NCBI GenBank assembly: GCA_013368375.1
Contig: JAACJP010000028.1
Location: 434,001-498,000 of the forward strand
DNA: 64,000 bases
Origin: Tricholomella constricta
Taxonomy: Eukaryota > Basidiomycota > Agaricomycetes > Agaricales > Lyophyllaceae
Direction: 5' to 3'
The notes beneath the pieces are model-generated. The model did not search any database. It had not been told where the DNA came from and saw nothing but the letters and a program-made list of their open reading frames with translations. Shown here piece after piece: positions 45,901-56,636 of this stretch (position 1 is its first letter; every line of letters starts with the position of its first letter). The translations under genes were made by a program, and so were the position numbers.

Positions 45901-48778
45901 ATCCTTATTTAATCTATGAGAATGTGGCGAGAGTCAAGCGTCTTTGCGACGCAGTCAATTATACAGGGCCGGTGATTATCTCGAGCGATTGTACAAAAGT
46001 TCGTGCACGGCTCACCTTCTCAACGGACTTTGGGAGCTACATCCTCGGTTCTGGGAGTGGCCACGTCCTCGGTTCGGTCCTACCTTTGGATGCTTGCGAG
46101 GTCGACAACGCCGATGACATTGATGAGATCATCGAAAAAGTAAAAAAAAATAAGGGGCTGGCCACTCAATTGCGGGCCGTCGTATCGAAAGTGTGTACCG
46201 CTCTCTGCTGCACTTGGATATCTACTTACAGAACATACTATAGATACCACTTCCTCAATATCCTATTCAAGTCCTTGCTTTACTTCCAACTAAAGGAGAC
46301 GACGATGCGGACAAAATCCATGCAATGCACATGCAGAATCAGAGAATGGCGGCCAACCTGAATCTTCGTCTAGTTGTATTCTCAGCTGACGGCGCTTCGG
46401 CAGAATTGGCAGCACAGAGCGACATGGATAAGGAGAAATCTGAGCTCCCTCCCGTCATCTACGAGTACACGCTTTACGGTATCTATCTAAAGGCACCTGT
46501 ATTTAAGCATACCGGCCCAGTCATCTCCGTCACGGACCCACCCCATGCACGCAAAACCGGACGTAACCAGCCTCAGCATGGGACACACACTGCAAGCCTA
46601 GGGATAGGTTATCTGGTGAACCGATCCCTTATTAGTATGTATGAGTGCGGCCCGGGCACAGGTTTACTCCACCGTGATGTTGACAATGTGGATAAACAAG
46701 ATGATGGTGCAGCTCGTCGGGTCTTCCATACCAATGCACTTCGAGCTCTCACCGAGGAAACGAGCACGGGAACCAGATTCATCAAAAAAGAATTTTGTGG
46801 ATTGTTCGTCTATCTATTTGTCCTTGGTACGTTCTTTGGATGATTAAATTGCTTACAGTAGCTAATAAATGAATAATGGAACAGGAAATCTATATGATGC
46901 CTGGCTGAGCCGTACAATGCCTATACGTGATCGCATTCTCTCGGTGTTCCGAGCTCGATTCTTTCTGGACATGTGGCGCAAACATATCGTCAAACTTTCG
47001 GCCACTTTCCCCGATCTTTATTCCACTGCACGTTCCTTCATCTCCCCTGCGAGTTTCCACATTTTCAATCGGCTCTGCGACTTCTTGGTCCTCCTCGTCA
47101 TTGTATACTCGCGCTACTATCCAGACCAGCCGTTTTGTCCCTGGCTGATGGGGACAGAATTTGTTGAACATCTCTTTGGGCTGGCACGCATGATTCTTCC
47201 AAACTTCACCTATGGCGAGTTTCTGAAGATGATCAAGCACATAGAAGTACGCCAACGGTTGCTTTTATCTGGTAAATTCAAAGAGAACCGAGAGCGCCAT
47301 TCCGCATCTGGATATATCATGGACTACGATGCAACACCTCTCACGACCGATGAAAAACAGCTTGCGACGGCTTCGATAACAGACAGTGACCTGAACGACC
47401 TCGTTTCTCTTGCATTTCAAGAGGCTTTCCACATTTGCACAAACCTTCTCCATATCCCAGCTTCACTTCCCAGCGAAAGCAACCCCATCATCTTAACACC
47501 TCTTGGGGCTCACCGAAAGCAGGAAAAGGCAGCTTGCAAAACCGCGAACACAGATAACGAAGAAGCAGAAATATCCGATTTCGACTCGTACGACAATCCA
47601 GATACAGATACGGAGACTGAACCTGACGCCGGGGACATGGGTGAACAGTTATCACTTGGCGAGAGTACTGCTGCTGCCGCACACGACACTGCTCGATACT
47701 CAGCGCTCTGCGAGGATACCAGCATACTTCTTCGAAAGGCGGAGGAACACAACACAACCACGAGCACTACACCTACAGCAGTCAATTCACTTAGTCTTTC
47801 GATCTCGACCGACAATTCCTCCTCCGACGGGCTCAAGCAGAGTGAACTGATTGACGGCTCGGGGAAGTTATCTGTTCTGGCGATGCTCAAATATCGTGAC
47901 CGTCTTCAGTCTGGGATGACCGTCCACTCCGAGCGCTCCGTCATGCTTAATCCTAAGTTTGTGGCCGCAGAGGAGGAACGCAACAAGGCCGCCAACACAC
48001 CCGGGGCTCCCGCAGCTAAGGTGATGTCAATCAAGGAAGCGTCTCACCGCCTTCGCATTGGCCAACTGTTGGACGGATCAATGCAGCAGACAGAACCAAG
48101 AAAGGATCGCGAGCTGCGATGGCAAACAATTGCCAAAGCCCTCAGGCCATTCCTTCCGCCCGGTGGTGAGTTAGTCGCTTGTAACGTCGTGAATATTGAC
48201 ACTCATCTATCATCTGCCATACAAGAACTTCCGAACTTGCCTGTAAAGAATGTGAATCATATTTTTCTCATGCGAATTGGTCATTATGCTTTATTCCGAA
48301 CGCGCAAACATACCTATGTCGGCCAAATCCTTGACATGTACAAAAAGGGTGCAAGTGGCCGTTATGGATCTGTCGACAAGGTCGAGAATGCTTCCTTGCT
48401 CCAAGCCATCTCTGTTCGGGTCTATCTACCTCTTCAGATAGCAGTGGTGTGTGTTGTCTGACCGTCGACGTGAACTTGCTAATCATTGAATTTTAGGGTG
48501 GAATTGTTGTTGATGATGAATCATCAGGTCCCATGTTCTCGAGTACTCATGGACCAGGAGCGTACCACCTCCACACATACGCTCCCATCGATACCTTGTT
48601 ATACCACTTGGGGCCAAGGGCCTTGACCCCGGTTGGCACGCGTGGTCAACTCAAGTCTTGTATGGTATTAGATGCTGATTCAGAGGCACACTGGAAGTCT
48701 TTCAGTCGAGCAGATGTAGCTAAAAAGCTGCCCAAACTAATGATACGCATACGTGGTAGTAAATTGTCCAGTAAGTAG
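42973..48778 (+). CDS. Ulp1/C48 protease + zinc finger + RNase H-like transposase fusion
   Basis: Presumed transposase. Exons 42973-43257, 43312-43479, 43543-43805, 43871-43999, 44066-44128, 44179-44539, 44600-44770, 44844-45329, 45382-45809, 45866-46190, 46244-46826, 46885-48446 and 48497-48778 keep one frame for 1,701 residues. Residues ~100-220 form a Ulp1/SENP-like C48 protease: His121 (LHWVLGW), Asp138 (CLFDS), Gln189 and Cys195 (QFDGWTCGLF). Residues 375-402 form a C2HC finger (C375-x2-C378, H398-x3-C402). The transposase region has candidate catalytic acids Asp826 (VIISSDCTK), Asp942 (VVFSADGASAE) or Asp991 (SVTDPPHARKTG), and Glu1179/Glu1182 (MGTEFVEHLFG). A Ser/Thr/acidic linker (~1290-1420) and a conserved-looking C-terminal domain follow. 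KDZ signatures were not seen. Intron 7 needs the acceptor GCAGAG at 44,843. Confidence 0.8.
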
Positions 48779-48892
48779 TCGTAGGTTTCTGACTGAAGGC
48801 TTTGACGCCGCTGCCATTTAAATTTAAAATTACGCGTCAGACGATCACGTGTATCTATCACGTGTAATTCACATGATGACCCTTGTCCGCGA

Positions 48893-48932
48893 TAACGTAT
48901 TTCAGGCCCAAAATATAGCGTATTTGAGGGCC
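48893..48932 (+). repeat. Right subterminal motifs (two copies)
   Basis: TAACGTATTTCAGGCC at 48893-48908 and TAGCGTATTTGAGGGCC at 48916-48932, in the same orientation as the left copies rather than inverted. Confidence 0.8.
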
Positions 48933-48949
48933 ATTTTAGGGTGTTTTAG

Positions 48950-48982
48950 CGAGCAAACATACGTGGGAGCTTCCCGGGGCCT
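48950..48982 (-). repeat. Right terminal inverted repeat of the Ulp1-transposon
   Basis: Reverse complement of 42657-42689 with one mismatch; followed directly by the target duplication GTTGTCAA. Confidence 0.92.
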
Positions 48983-49679
48983 GTTGTCAAGGCGGGTTAT
49001 TTCCGGAGCTGAGCTTCAACTGAGTTTCAACGACTTCATACAATTTCACGCACGCACGGACATTAACAGTGTGCGGTGTGCTCAATTGCGCTCAGGAGAA
49101 TTTTGCACGGGTAAGGGATGGATGCCTTTTTTGTGCTCTATAGCTAGTTTATCTTTGAAAGAAATATCATGTTTTGATGAAACACCAAATGTAGCGGCGG
49201 GAATTTTTGGACAAGCCAAAATTATTACATGAACTGTTGACAGTGTTCTGCCAAAGTGTAACCTCTTGTAACCTTTAATAATGATGACCCCGTTTTTCAA
49301 GTACTTACCATTTTTCACAATCATTCCGAGTTCCTGATAACACATTTACGTTGCTCAATAACCTGACCAAATAATTGTAATTGCAACAACCATTTACCCA
49401 ACTTTTCCCGATTTACTGATGCATGCTGTTAGGATTACCAGAACCTTCAACAACTTGTCTATCTGTCAGTGATCAGTCTACAGCTGGTCTACCGTCAAAT
49501 TTCTCCCCCAAGTTTAAGGACGCGCCAGCCACCTACGTAGCAAGCTCACTTGTGCAAAGACCAGTTGGTATATTTGATCATTTCTCCACCTTCGTGGTTC
49601 GCCTTGTCTGTTTATCATCGTTGAATAAGAAGCTCACCACGGCACCTTTCTCAGTCATTCGACGTGTCAGCCCTCTGCA

Positions 49680-51276
49680 ATGCATCACTGTCTTTCGATT
49701 CCGGAAATCGTTCATTTGATATGCAGTGAATGCGATTCTTTATCCGATCTCGCAGCTCTGGCAAGGACATGCCGAACATTCTCAGAACCAGCGCAAGATG
49801 GCCTGTGGTACGAGATTGGCAACCTGATACCTCTCATCAAATGTATGCCTGAGGATCTTTGGAAGAGTCCGGAGGGAATTACTCTAGACGAGGAAGCACA
49901 GATCGTAAATATTTCTCTTTATTGAAGATATCCCAACTGAGAGTGCCTTTGAACATCAGGTCTTCCAGAGGCCAGTCGTCTCCACAGACTGGCCGCGATT
50001 CGTAATCCAGGCTCAGCGCGTCAGAGCGTTGGGGTCTGACGACAGCCCCGAACTGGGACACGTTGACTTTCAAATGCTGACATCCGCGGCATCTGGACTC
50101 TCCTTATTTCCCAATCTAAAGAAATTCATTTGGGTCGAACCCAATGACAGGATACCCTTCATTCTCCCTTTCCTTGGTCCAAGTCTCACCGATATCACTC
50201 TTTCTGGAGGGGAACCATCTCTTGCACGATTGCAATTGACGGCATTTACTACCTTTTGCATGAAGTGTCCGAACCTCACAGTAATTCGCATCGAAGATTC
50301 CGCCTTCAATGACATCCAAAACGGCATCTCAGTTCTCTCAGCTGCCATCTGTCAACTCCATAAGCTTGAGACGGCAATCTTGGGCGATATAACAACAGAC
50401 GCCTACCGACACCTTGCCATGTTGCCGACTTTGAAATCCCTCAGATTGTTGTTGGAGATCGATCCGCCGATACCCCTGCCATTGCTATCGGACTCTCCCG
50501 CTTTCTCTGCACTGGAAACATTCCAGATAAACTCTGGGAGGTTATTACACGGCGCCTGGATGCTCAATACATCGTCATGCAGCTTGCGTGCACTTCAAGT
50601 CGACTACTGGGAGAGGACCGCGGAATCAGATTGGCGGATTTTTTTCAGCACAGTACTGCAGAGGTGCAGCATGTCTGCCTTGACCGCCTTCCAGGTTAGG
50701 AGCAATGAAGATCCCGTTTCCATCAACCACGCTGCTTTTCTGGCTCGTCCCCCGCTCGAATTGGAACACATTGAACCCCTCCTTGCCTTCCATAATTTGC
50801 ATTCCTTAGTCATCCAGCCCATCGAAGGCTTTGATCTTGATGATGCCTCTCTAGAGCAGTTGGCGAAAGCTTTGCCTTGCCTCGAAGCTCTCATGTTGGG
50901 TGTATTTACCAGTATCATTCATCTGGCGAAGCGCCCTCGTGTAACACTCTCGAGCTTGAGGACATTGGCGCGATACTGTCCTGACCTTCGGCATATCGGC
51001 CTCCACCTCGACGCATGCATACCCTGCGCAGCAGAGACGACCTCGAGCACACGCCACACATCACTGGGCTACCTGGTGCTTGGGAAATCACCCATCGAGG
51101 ATGATGTGATGGTAGCCAGCTTCCTTTCGGAAATATTCCCTAATCTGAAAGGTATATTGGTGGTAGGGCCACGGAGCGATGGTGAGGTTTCTTATGAAAA
51201 TAAGTGGAATGCTGTGACAACGCTTCTTAAGGAATATGTTGCTCGCTATAATTCGGAAGGGGGCGATGAGCTCTGA
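49680..51276 (+). CDS. F-box-like protein with LRR region
   Basis: Exons 49680-49904 and 49960-51276 join in phase (intron 49905-49959, GTAAAT to CATCAG) to give 513 residues. The N-terminus MHHCLSIPEIVHLICSE, then LAALARTCRTFSEPAQDGLW, is a degenerate F-box as in many mushroom F-box families. The second exon opens with VSTDWPRFVIQAQRVRALG, also typical of that family, and continues as a leucine-rich solenoid (LTDITLSGG, LRALQVDYWE, LPCLEALMLG and similar). The gene is intact and lies between two transposon blocks. Confidence 0.75.
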
Positions 51277-51973
51277 ACTGGGATTTTGCTTATTCCCTTG
51301 TTACCCCATCCCTCGATTAACATGTAAACATTGATGGCCATCATGCTCGGGAGCCTTTTCGAGAGATGGGTTCGGTGGGCGCATTCGCTCGTCAATGCTC
51401 GAAATTAATAATCTCGCTGACTTCTAAGCCAGAGGTCGTTGAAGGATTGATCCTTTTCTTCCAGCATATCAAGGCCTAATAGTTGCTTCCGCAGATCTGC
51501 TCGTATATTTTTGATATCGACATGAGAGGGACGCGTTCGTGTTGTTGTGGCTTGCTTCGATCAGCATCTGCTCATGCGAGCGTGGATGATCCTTTGTCCT
51601 GGAATTTTGCTTGAATTCTTTGCATTCTTTCCGACATGTACTAACCTCACATCTTTGTCTTTCTCATCACCATTGGTCGCCTTATAAGTTCCTGTGTTTG
51701 TATACTCGATGTTCGATCAATAATATCACTTCTTTTCCTCTGCCGCCAAATCCTGCGGATTCTTCCCAACATATTTCCTCTTCGAAATTCCTGCTGGTGT
51801 CTACGGTGTTCTACGCACCTTAACTAGGAAACGCCAGGTCACTCAGCTTCACCTATAAATTCTCGCGAGCAAACCTCAGGAGCAAGAAGTGCTTTTTCGA
51901 GGTTCCAAGATTACATAAACATAAAATATTACAAATTACATCTTATCTCCTTTCCACTATCCCAGTCCTCTCA
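51277..51973. other. Intergenic, no gene seen
   Basis: About 700 bp between the F-box gene and the end of the Ngaro-type element. Pyrimidine-rich in its right half; no RNA gene recognised. Confidence 0.5.
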
Positions 51974-52681
51974 ATAAGGCCAGCGCTCTCGTAAATTAGT
52001 AGTAATGAGAAGAGTAGATAAAGTAGGATATGTGAACGGTGAGAGTAGATAAAATGAAGAATGTAAATGGTCAGTGGTCAGGGGGGGGTTCTACGGCACG
52101 CCAATGTCGGCGCGGAAATGCACGCGATGGTTGCTGTGGGGAAGCCTCCCCGGTACAAATGGTAGTGCGCCCTGTATTGCGTCCTGGTAAGCGAGTGAGA
52201 CTACAACCCAGAGACAACATCATACCAACTGTGTGGAAACAAGAGAAATAGTGAAAGGGAGGGATGGAGGGTAAGCGAAAATTCTTCGAAGATGAGCGGA
52301 GGCGAATGAGGAAGAATGTCTCAGAAATAGGCAAGCACTCGAATATATTAGAAAACAATGATCAGAGAGTAAATTTCGTGACACGCGATGGCCTTATCTA
52401 AACTTAGGCCAGCCGTGCGCAGGCTTACGTGGCCTCAGCCGCCGATAAGGCCAGCGCTCTCGTAAATTAGTAGTAATGAGAAGAGTAGATAAAGTAGGAT
52501 ATGTGAACGGTGAGAGTAGATAAAATGAAGAATGTAAATGGTCAGTGGTCAGGGGGGGGTTCTACGGCACGCCAATGTCGGCGCGGAAATGCGCGCGATG
52601 GTTGCTGTGGGGAAGCCTCCCCGGTACAAATGGTAGTGCGCCCTGTATTGCGTCCTGGTAAGCGAGTGAGACTACAACCCA
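51974..52681 (-). repeat. B1-A2-B2 terminal repeat block (two 237-bp direct repeats)
   Basis: 51974-52210 and 52445-52681 are collinear and ungapped; the only difference seen is A at 52122 against G at 52593. Each begins ATAAGGCCAGCGCTCTCG and contains a G8 run. Confidence 0.9.
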
Positions 52682-52760
52682 CCTGGAGCATGGCTCGACG
52701 TCGTTGAACGAGCTTCCCAAAAAGTCATGCGAAGGGAGTTAAAAAGGGTGTATTAATTTG

Positions 52761-54283
52761 TTAAAACAAGCGAGGTAAGTTAAAAGTATTAGCAAATTCG
52801 GCGCGGCGAGCAGCCCAGGAGCGGGTGATGGCGGCGGGAACGATGAAGTCGAGGTGGCGCCAGTATATGAGGAAGCAAAGAGAGGACCAACCACCGAGTT
52901 TCATGACGACCTGGGGGGGAACGCCAGCCGCGAGGGGTTCAGCGGTGCCGCCAATGCGGAAACTGTGGCCGAAAATGGGTGGTAGGTCGTGGGCAGCGAA
53001 AATAGTTGATAAGGATCGAAGAAATTGAGACTTGAGCAGTAAAGAGAAGGAGGTGGAAGAAGCATAGGCGAAGAGGGGAGTGGAAAGAGGTAGATTGCTG
53101 ATGCGAAGGTGATTCTCGAGAGCGGTGACGGGACAGAAGATGTTGTGTGTAGCAGTGAGAATACAGTCGATGCCTTGGGGGGATGTTTTTGTCCACGGGA
53201 CGTGGAAGGAAATTACCTTCGAGCCATTGACGGAAGAGATTTTTGGATCGCAATCTCGAGAAACGTGATGGGAGGGATCAAATGATAATTTTGAAGGGAG
53301 GAGCTCGCCGAGACGACGACAGCCCCAGAAGGCGACGAGGGCGCAAGCCCAGATTGCGGCGCCCGAAGGGGAGTTGAGGTCGAGATGGTCATGGAGCGCG
53401 AGGAGATGACGGCTGGTGATGGGTTGGCGGGGAGGTCGTTTGAAAGGGATACCTTGTTTGTCGGCAGATTTTAATAGAGAGTGGACCAGAGGTTCATGTC
53501 CATGCCATTCGGCGTAGTTGAAGACGTGCCAAAAACGGAGTCCGTTGAGCCAGTTGCGGATGCATTCCCCGGTGCAAGAGCCGAGGGTGTCTGCGACGAA
53601 AGCGGAGATAAGTATATCCGAGGCCGGCATACGAAGATTTTCAGGTATGCGTAGTCGATCGCAGTATTGAGTGAAACGAAGAAGACCGGCGCCGTAAGAG
53701 ACGCGGGTTGACTCAGCCAAGGAATTGAAGAGACCGAGAAAGATTTTTGACTGGGAGGAGAAGGGTTAAGAAAGGTATAGAGGGGAATGTAGAGGCATAC
53801 TTGGGCGTCGACGGGGATTTGAGCGTCGAAGGAGGCTCTAGCTAGTTGAGAATGTGGAGTGATCCAGAGGAGTAGGCGTTGACCCGCAGGAACGACTGGA
53901 CGATAAGGGCTAGGGGCATGAGACGAAGTGTCTGAGTGTTTTGAATGCTGAGCTAACGAGGATGCTGCGAGACGACGAGGCGAGGCCGGGTGGATAAAGA
54001 CGCCCGGAGCCGCCGCGTACGAGGTGGTTCTCCGGGGTGCCACTGTGGACTCAAGTGAAGGAAAGGAGTATGTTGGGGATCATTGAGCTGGAGGTGAGGC
54101 ATTACGTAGAAAGCGAGAAGATGACGAGCTGACGAAGACGCCGGGTGCGACAGTGGAGGAGGTGGTACGAGCGGAACGAGGAAAGTTTTCGGCCGACGGA
54201 ATGCGTGGAGAGAGCGCGTTGGTAGCTCTCAGACCGTGGTCGGCGGCTCCAAGGGAAGCCGCAGGTTGATGAGGGTCAGACAT
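52761..54283 (-). CDS. Tyrosine recombinase of the Ngaro element
   Basis: Catalyses integration of circular cDNA in YR retrotransposons. Exons 54283-54106, 54042-53801 and 53750-52761 join in phase to give 469 residues from an ATG (MSDPHQP). The N-terminus is Ser/Pro-rich. The core-binding domain starts near STRVSYGAGLLRFTQYCD and has IRNWLNGLRFWH. Catalytic residues: the first Arg in GCRRLGELLP, His-x-x-Arg in GHSFRIGGT, and the nucleophile Tyr in GGWSSLCFLIYWR. Introns are 63 bp (54043-54105) and 50 bp (53751-53800), both GT-AG. The start codon overlaps the end of the RT frame by 8 nt in another phase. Confidence 0.82.
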
Positions 54284-56636
54284 GGAAGAAACGAAGCAAT
54301 TCGTGCGGCAAATCGAAAGACCGCACTAGCAAAGTTCTGGGTGCACCCGATTCTCCACGCGAGATCGGGTCTGCCGGATTATCTTCAGATGGGACATAAG
54401 CGAAGGAGGGTGCTATGAGGTGTTGGACGAGAACGGCGTAAGTGCGACGCGTGCATAAGTTGATGGGCACGTTAGGGCTGCGGCGCTTGTGGTGAGCGCC
54501 GATGGCTCCGAAATTATCGGAGTGGATAATGACATGCGTGTGAGTGTAGTGAAGCTGAACAAGGAAGGAGAAGACGAGTTCGATGGCAACCGCTTCGAGC
54601 CAGCAAATATCGTGTTGTGGCAACTTCCAGTCGTCCACGAGCTTTAAGGCGTACCAAAAATTGCCAATAATAATACCTAAGCCCCAAGAGGTGGAGGCGT
54701 CGACATAAATCCCGATGTGCGCCAAATTGCGAATGGGGTGGAGTTGGCGGTAACCGGTGGGATTTTGGAGTTTGACTAGCCACCAACGTAAGGCAGCGAT
54801 AACAGAGTCACTGAGGTGGTGCGTAACAAATGTGTTAGCTTTGTACCCTAAGGAGAAGATCAGGAGAGGTCGAAAACGAGTAGGACGATGTCGGACCTGA
54901 CATGAAGTTCGAGAACGCGGGTAGTCTCGAGGAGCCCTCGGGATAGACAAATGTGACGTGCACGAGAGTACCGTGAATGATTTGTATATCGCGCAAGTTG
55001 AAAGCTGCACAATTTTTAAGGTGGGCATCGAGCATGAGCGCTACGCAGTTTAGATACTTCAATCGTTTCTTCTCGGGCAGAGAAACCCTACGCAGGACGA
55101 GGTCCCAGGAGAAACCAATGTATGTAAAGGAGGTAGAGAAATGAGGATCGGTCTTTTCGGGGTGCCAGGGAATATTGAGATCTTCGACGAGACCCATAAC
55201 CGAGTCGCGGTCGTGAGCATAACGATACGAACCTTCCTGAAAAGGACCGTCGGTGACAGGGTAATGAAATGCTTCAATATCATCTTCGTATTTAAAGAAA
55301 AAACAGGAAGGACAAGTTTCTGCGTGCCAGATATCGACCGAAGCGTTAGCGACCTGCCCAGAATTACTGCTGGCGGGACGAGCACCGAAAGGATGCACAT
55401 GATCGATGTAGAAATCGCCTTTAAACGAGACAACAAGAAATGGCTTGTGATCTGGGAGAGCGGGACATGTTCGATGGAAAGCTTTAATGTCAAAAGACAT
55501 AGCTTGAGTGCCTGAAGGGGCACGAGCCACCTGAAAGGGGAATTGGATGAGATAAGGAGCTCCGAGCTTGTGCGAGTAAAGAGTGTACGACGCAAGGGGT
55601 ACCAACGTCGAGTAAGAAGAAATATGCGATCTAGATAAGATCACAAAGCGAGAGTGGTCCAACGCTGGGGAGCCCCAACGTCAGGCATGGAGATGAGATA
55701 AGCGGTCTAGATAAGACCGCATGAACGAGCAGAAAGCTCAGAAGTAGAGTAGCTCGGAGTCGGTGAATGCGACTTCGAGAGAGATGAGATAGGTAACCTG
55801 GAAGGTCACCTGAGCGGGCATAGAGCCCAGAGTAAGAGTTATCCGACACCAGAGAGTACTGGTATCGGAGAAGAAATATGGAACGTTCGCGAGATGCACT
55901 ACCACTGGAGAAAGTCGGTGGTGTCGAGGATTGCTCAAGCGATGCAGACGCAAAGCGTCCGAGAAGGACGAGAAAGGAATAACTCGTGAAATACACACAC
56001 CTCGTCAGCTACTCGGAAAGCCATGTTGAAGCGAGTAGGAAAATCTTCTTTAGCTATGTAGCTATTGACCGAGGGCGTTCCAGTAAGAGGATCGTCCTTG
56101 GAGAGGTTCCTACAGACACGGAGTTTTGGGGGTGAATCCGGACCAGTGTCTTGCTTGGCTACGATAAAAGGGGAACAGTAAATTGGGCCTCGCAAGATAC
56201 GCTCAACGTCTTGGAGGGTGAAAGGTCCGGACATTCGACCAAGGCCGATCTCGGTGGCGAGGTAATCGGCCACAGCCTCAGGATGGAGGTCGACAGAAGG
56301 GTGATTCTTGATGACGATGGACTTGTTGAGTTTTGGTAGCGTACCGAGAGGGAAACCGCGGGTGAGATTGTCAATAAGGAGCGGATAGTTGGAGTGCAAA
56401 TTATGTTTAGTTAAGAGACGATCATACGCCGATACTTTGTAAGGAGTGACTATGCGTTCGAACAGTTCGTCGTCCGTGGGGGACGAAGGTAACGAGCGTG
56501 GGCGGTAGTGGATCGAATCTGAAAAGTCTCGGTAATGGAGAACTTCTTCAGGCTTGGATAAACCCGTCAAAGGTCCGGTCACAAGACGGGCTGCGCTCAA
56601 AAGCGGCATGCTGGGCGCCGCAGAGAGAGCAGACAT
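54276..56636 (-). CDS. Reverse transcriptase-RNase H of the Ngaro element
   Basis: Exons 56636-56001, 55530-54897 and 54847-54276 join in phase to give 613 residues from an ATG (MSALSAAPSM) that overlaps the gag-like frame by 89 nt. RT motifs: the palm entry FPLGTLPKLN, YCSPFIVAKQD, RNLSKDDP, the junction ADEV-ARAPSGTQAMSFDIKAF, and the catalytic YEDD in FFKYEDDIEAF. RNase H: IYVDASTSWGLGI, WLEAVAIELV, VIIHSDNFGAIG and YVPSEDNPADPISRG. The junctions across the 470-bp and 49-bp gaps restore the family sequence exactly. The 470-bp intron (55531-56000, GTGTGT to CTTTCAG) is long for this genome. Confidence 0.8.

Larger units (their letters stand above)
42657..48982 (+). mobile_element. Complete DNA transposon encoding a Ulp1-protease-transposase fusion
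   Basis: Terminal inverted repeats of 33 bp (42657-42689 and 48950-48982), starting AGGCCCCGGGAAGCTCCCAC, match with one mismatch. They are flanked by the 8-bp direct repeat GTTGTCAA at 42649-42656 and 48983-48990. Five copies of a subterminal motif (consensus TARCGTATTTNAGGCC) lie just inside the ends. The single internal gene (42973-48778) is open in all 13 exons. Eight-bp duplications are known for hAT, P and Zisupton-type elements, so the duplication alone does not fix the superfamily. Everything needed for autonomous movement appears present. Confidence 0.9.
41823..49421. mobile_element. Older outer element with 19-bp inverted ends, split by the Ulp1-transposon
   Basis: The sequence CATCAGTAAATCGGGAAAA at 41823-41841 recurs inverted at 49403-49421. 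Removing the nested 6.3-kb transposon and one copy of its target duplication leaves an element of about 1.27 kb without a clear gene. No convincing target duplication was found at its own ends. It may be a non-autonomous DNA element; the inverted match is short, so this is less certain than the nested element. Confidence 0.5.

Noticed and set aside
42657..48982. Assignment of the DNA transposon to KDZ (Kyakuja-Dileera-Zisupton)
   Set aside because: Tempting because of the Ulp1 domain and 8-bp duplication, but the Cys-rich and Trp-rich KDZ core motifs were not seen; left open.
41823..49421. Helitron as the outer element
   Set aside because: Inverted ends are present and no TC...CTRR ends with a 3' hairpin were found.
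51974..52681. The 237-bp direct repeats as LTRs of a small LTR element
   Set aside because: They lack TG...CA ends and flank only 234 bp; their position after a tyrosine recombinase fits Ngaro split direct repeats.
55631..55996. A separate minus-strand gene inside the RT region
   Set aside because: The frame lies wholly within the inferred 470-bp intron, is Ser/Leu/Arg-rich and has no recognisable domain.
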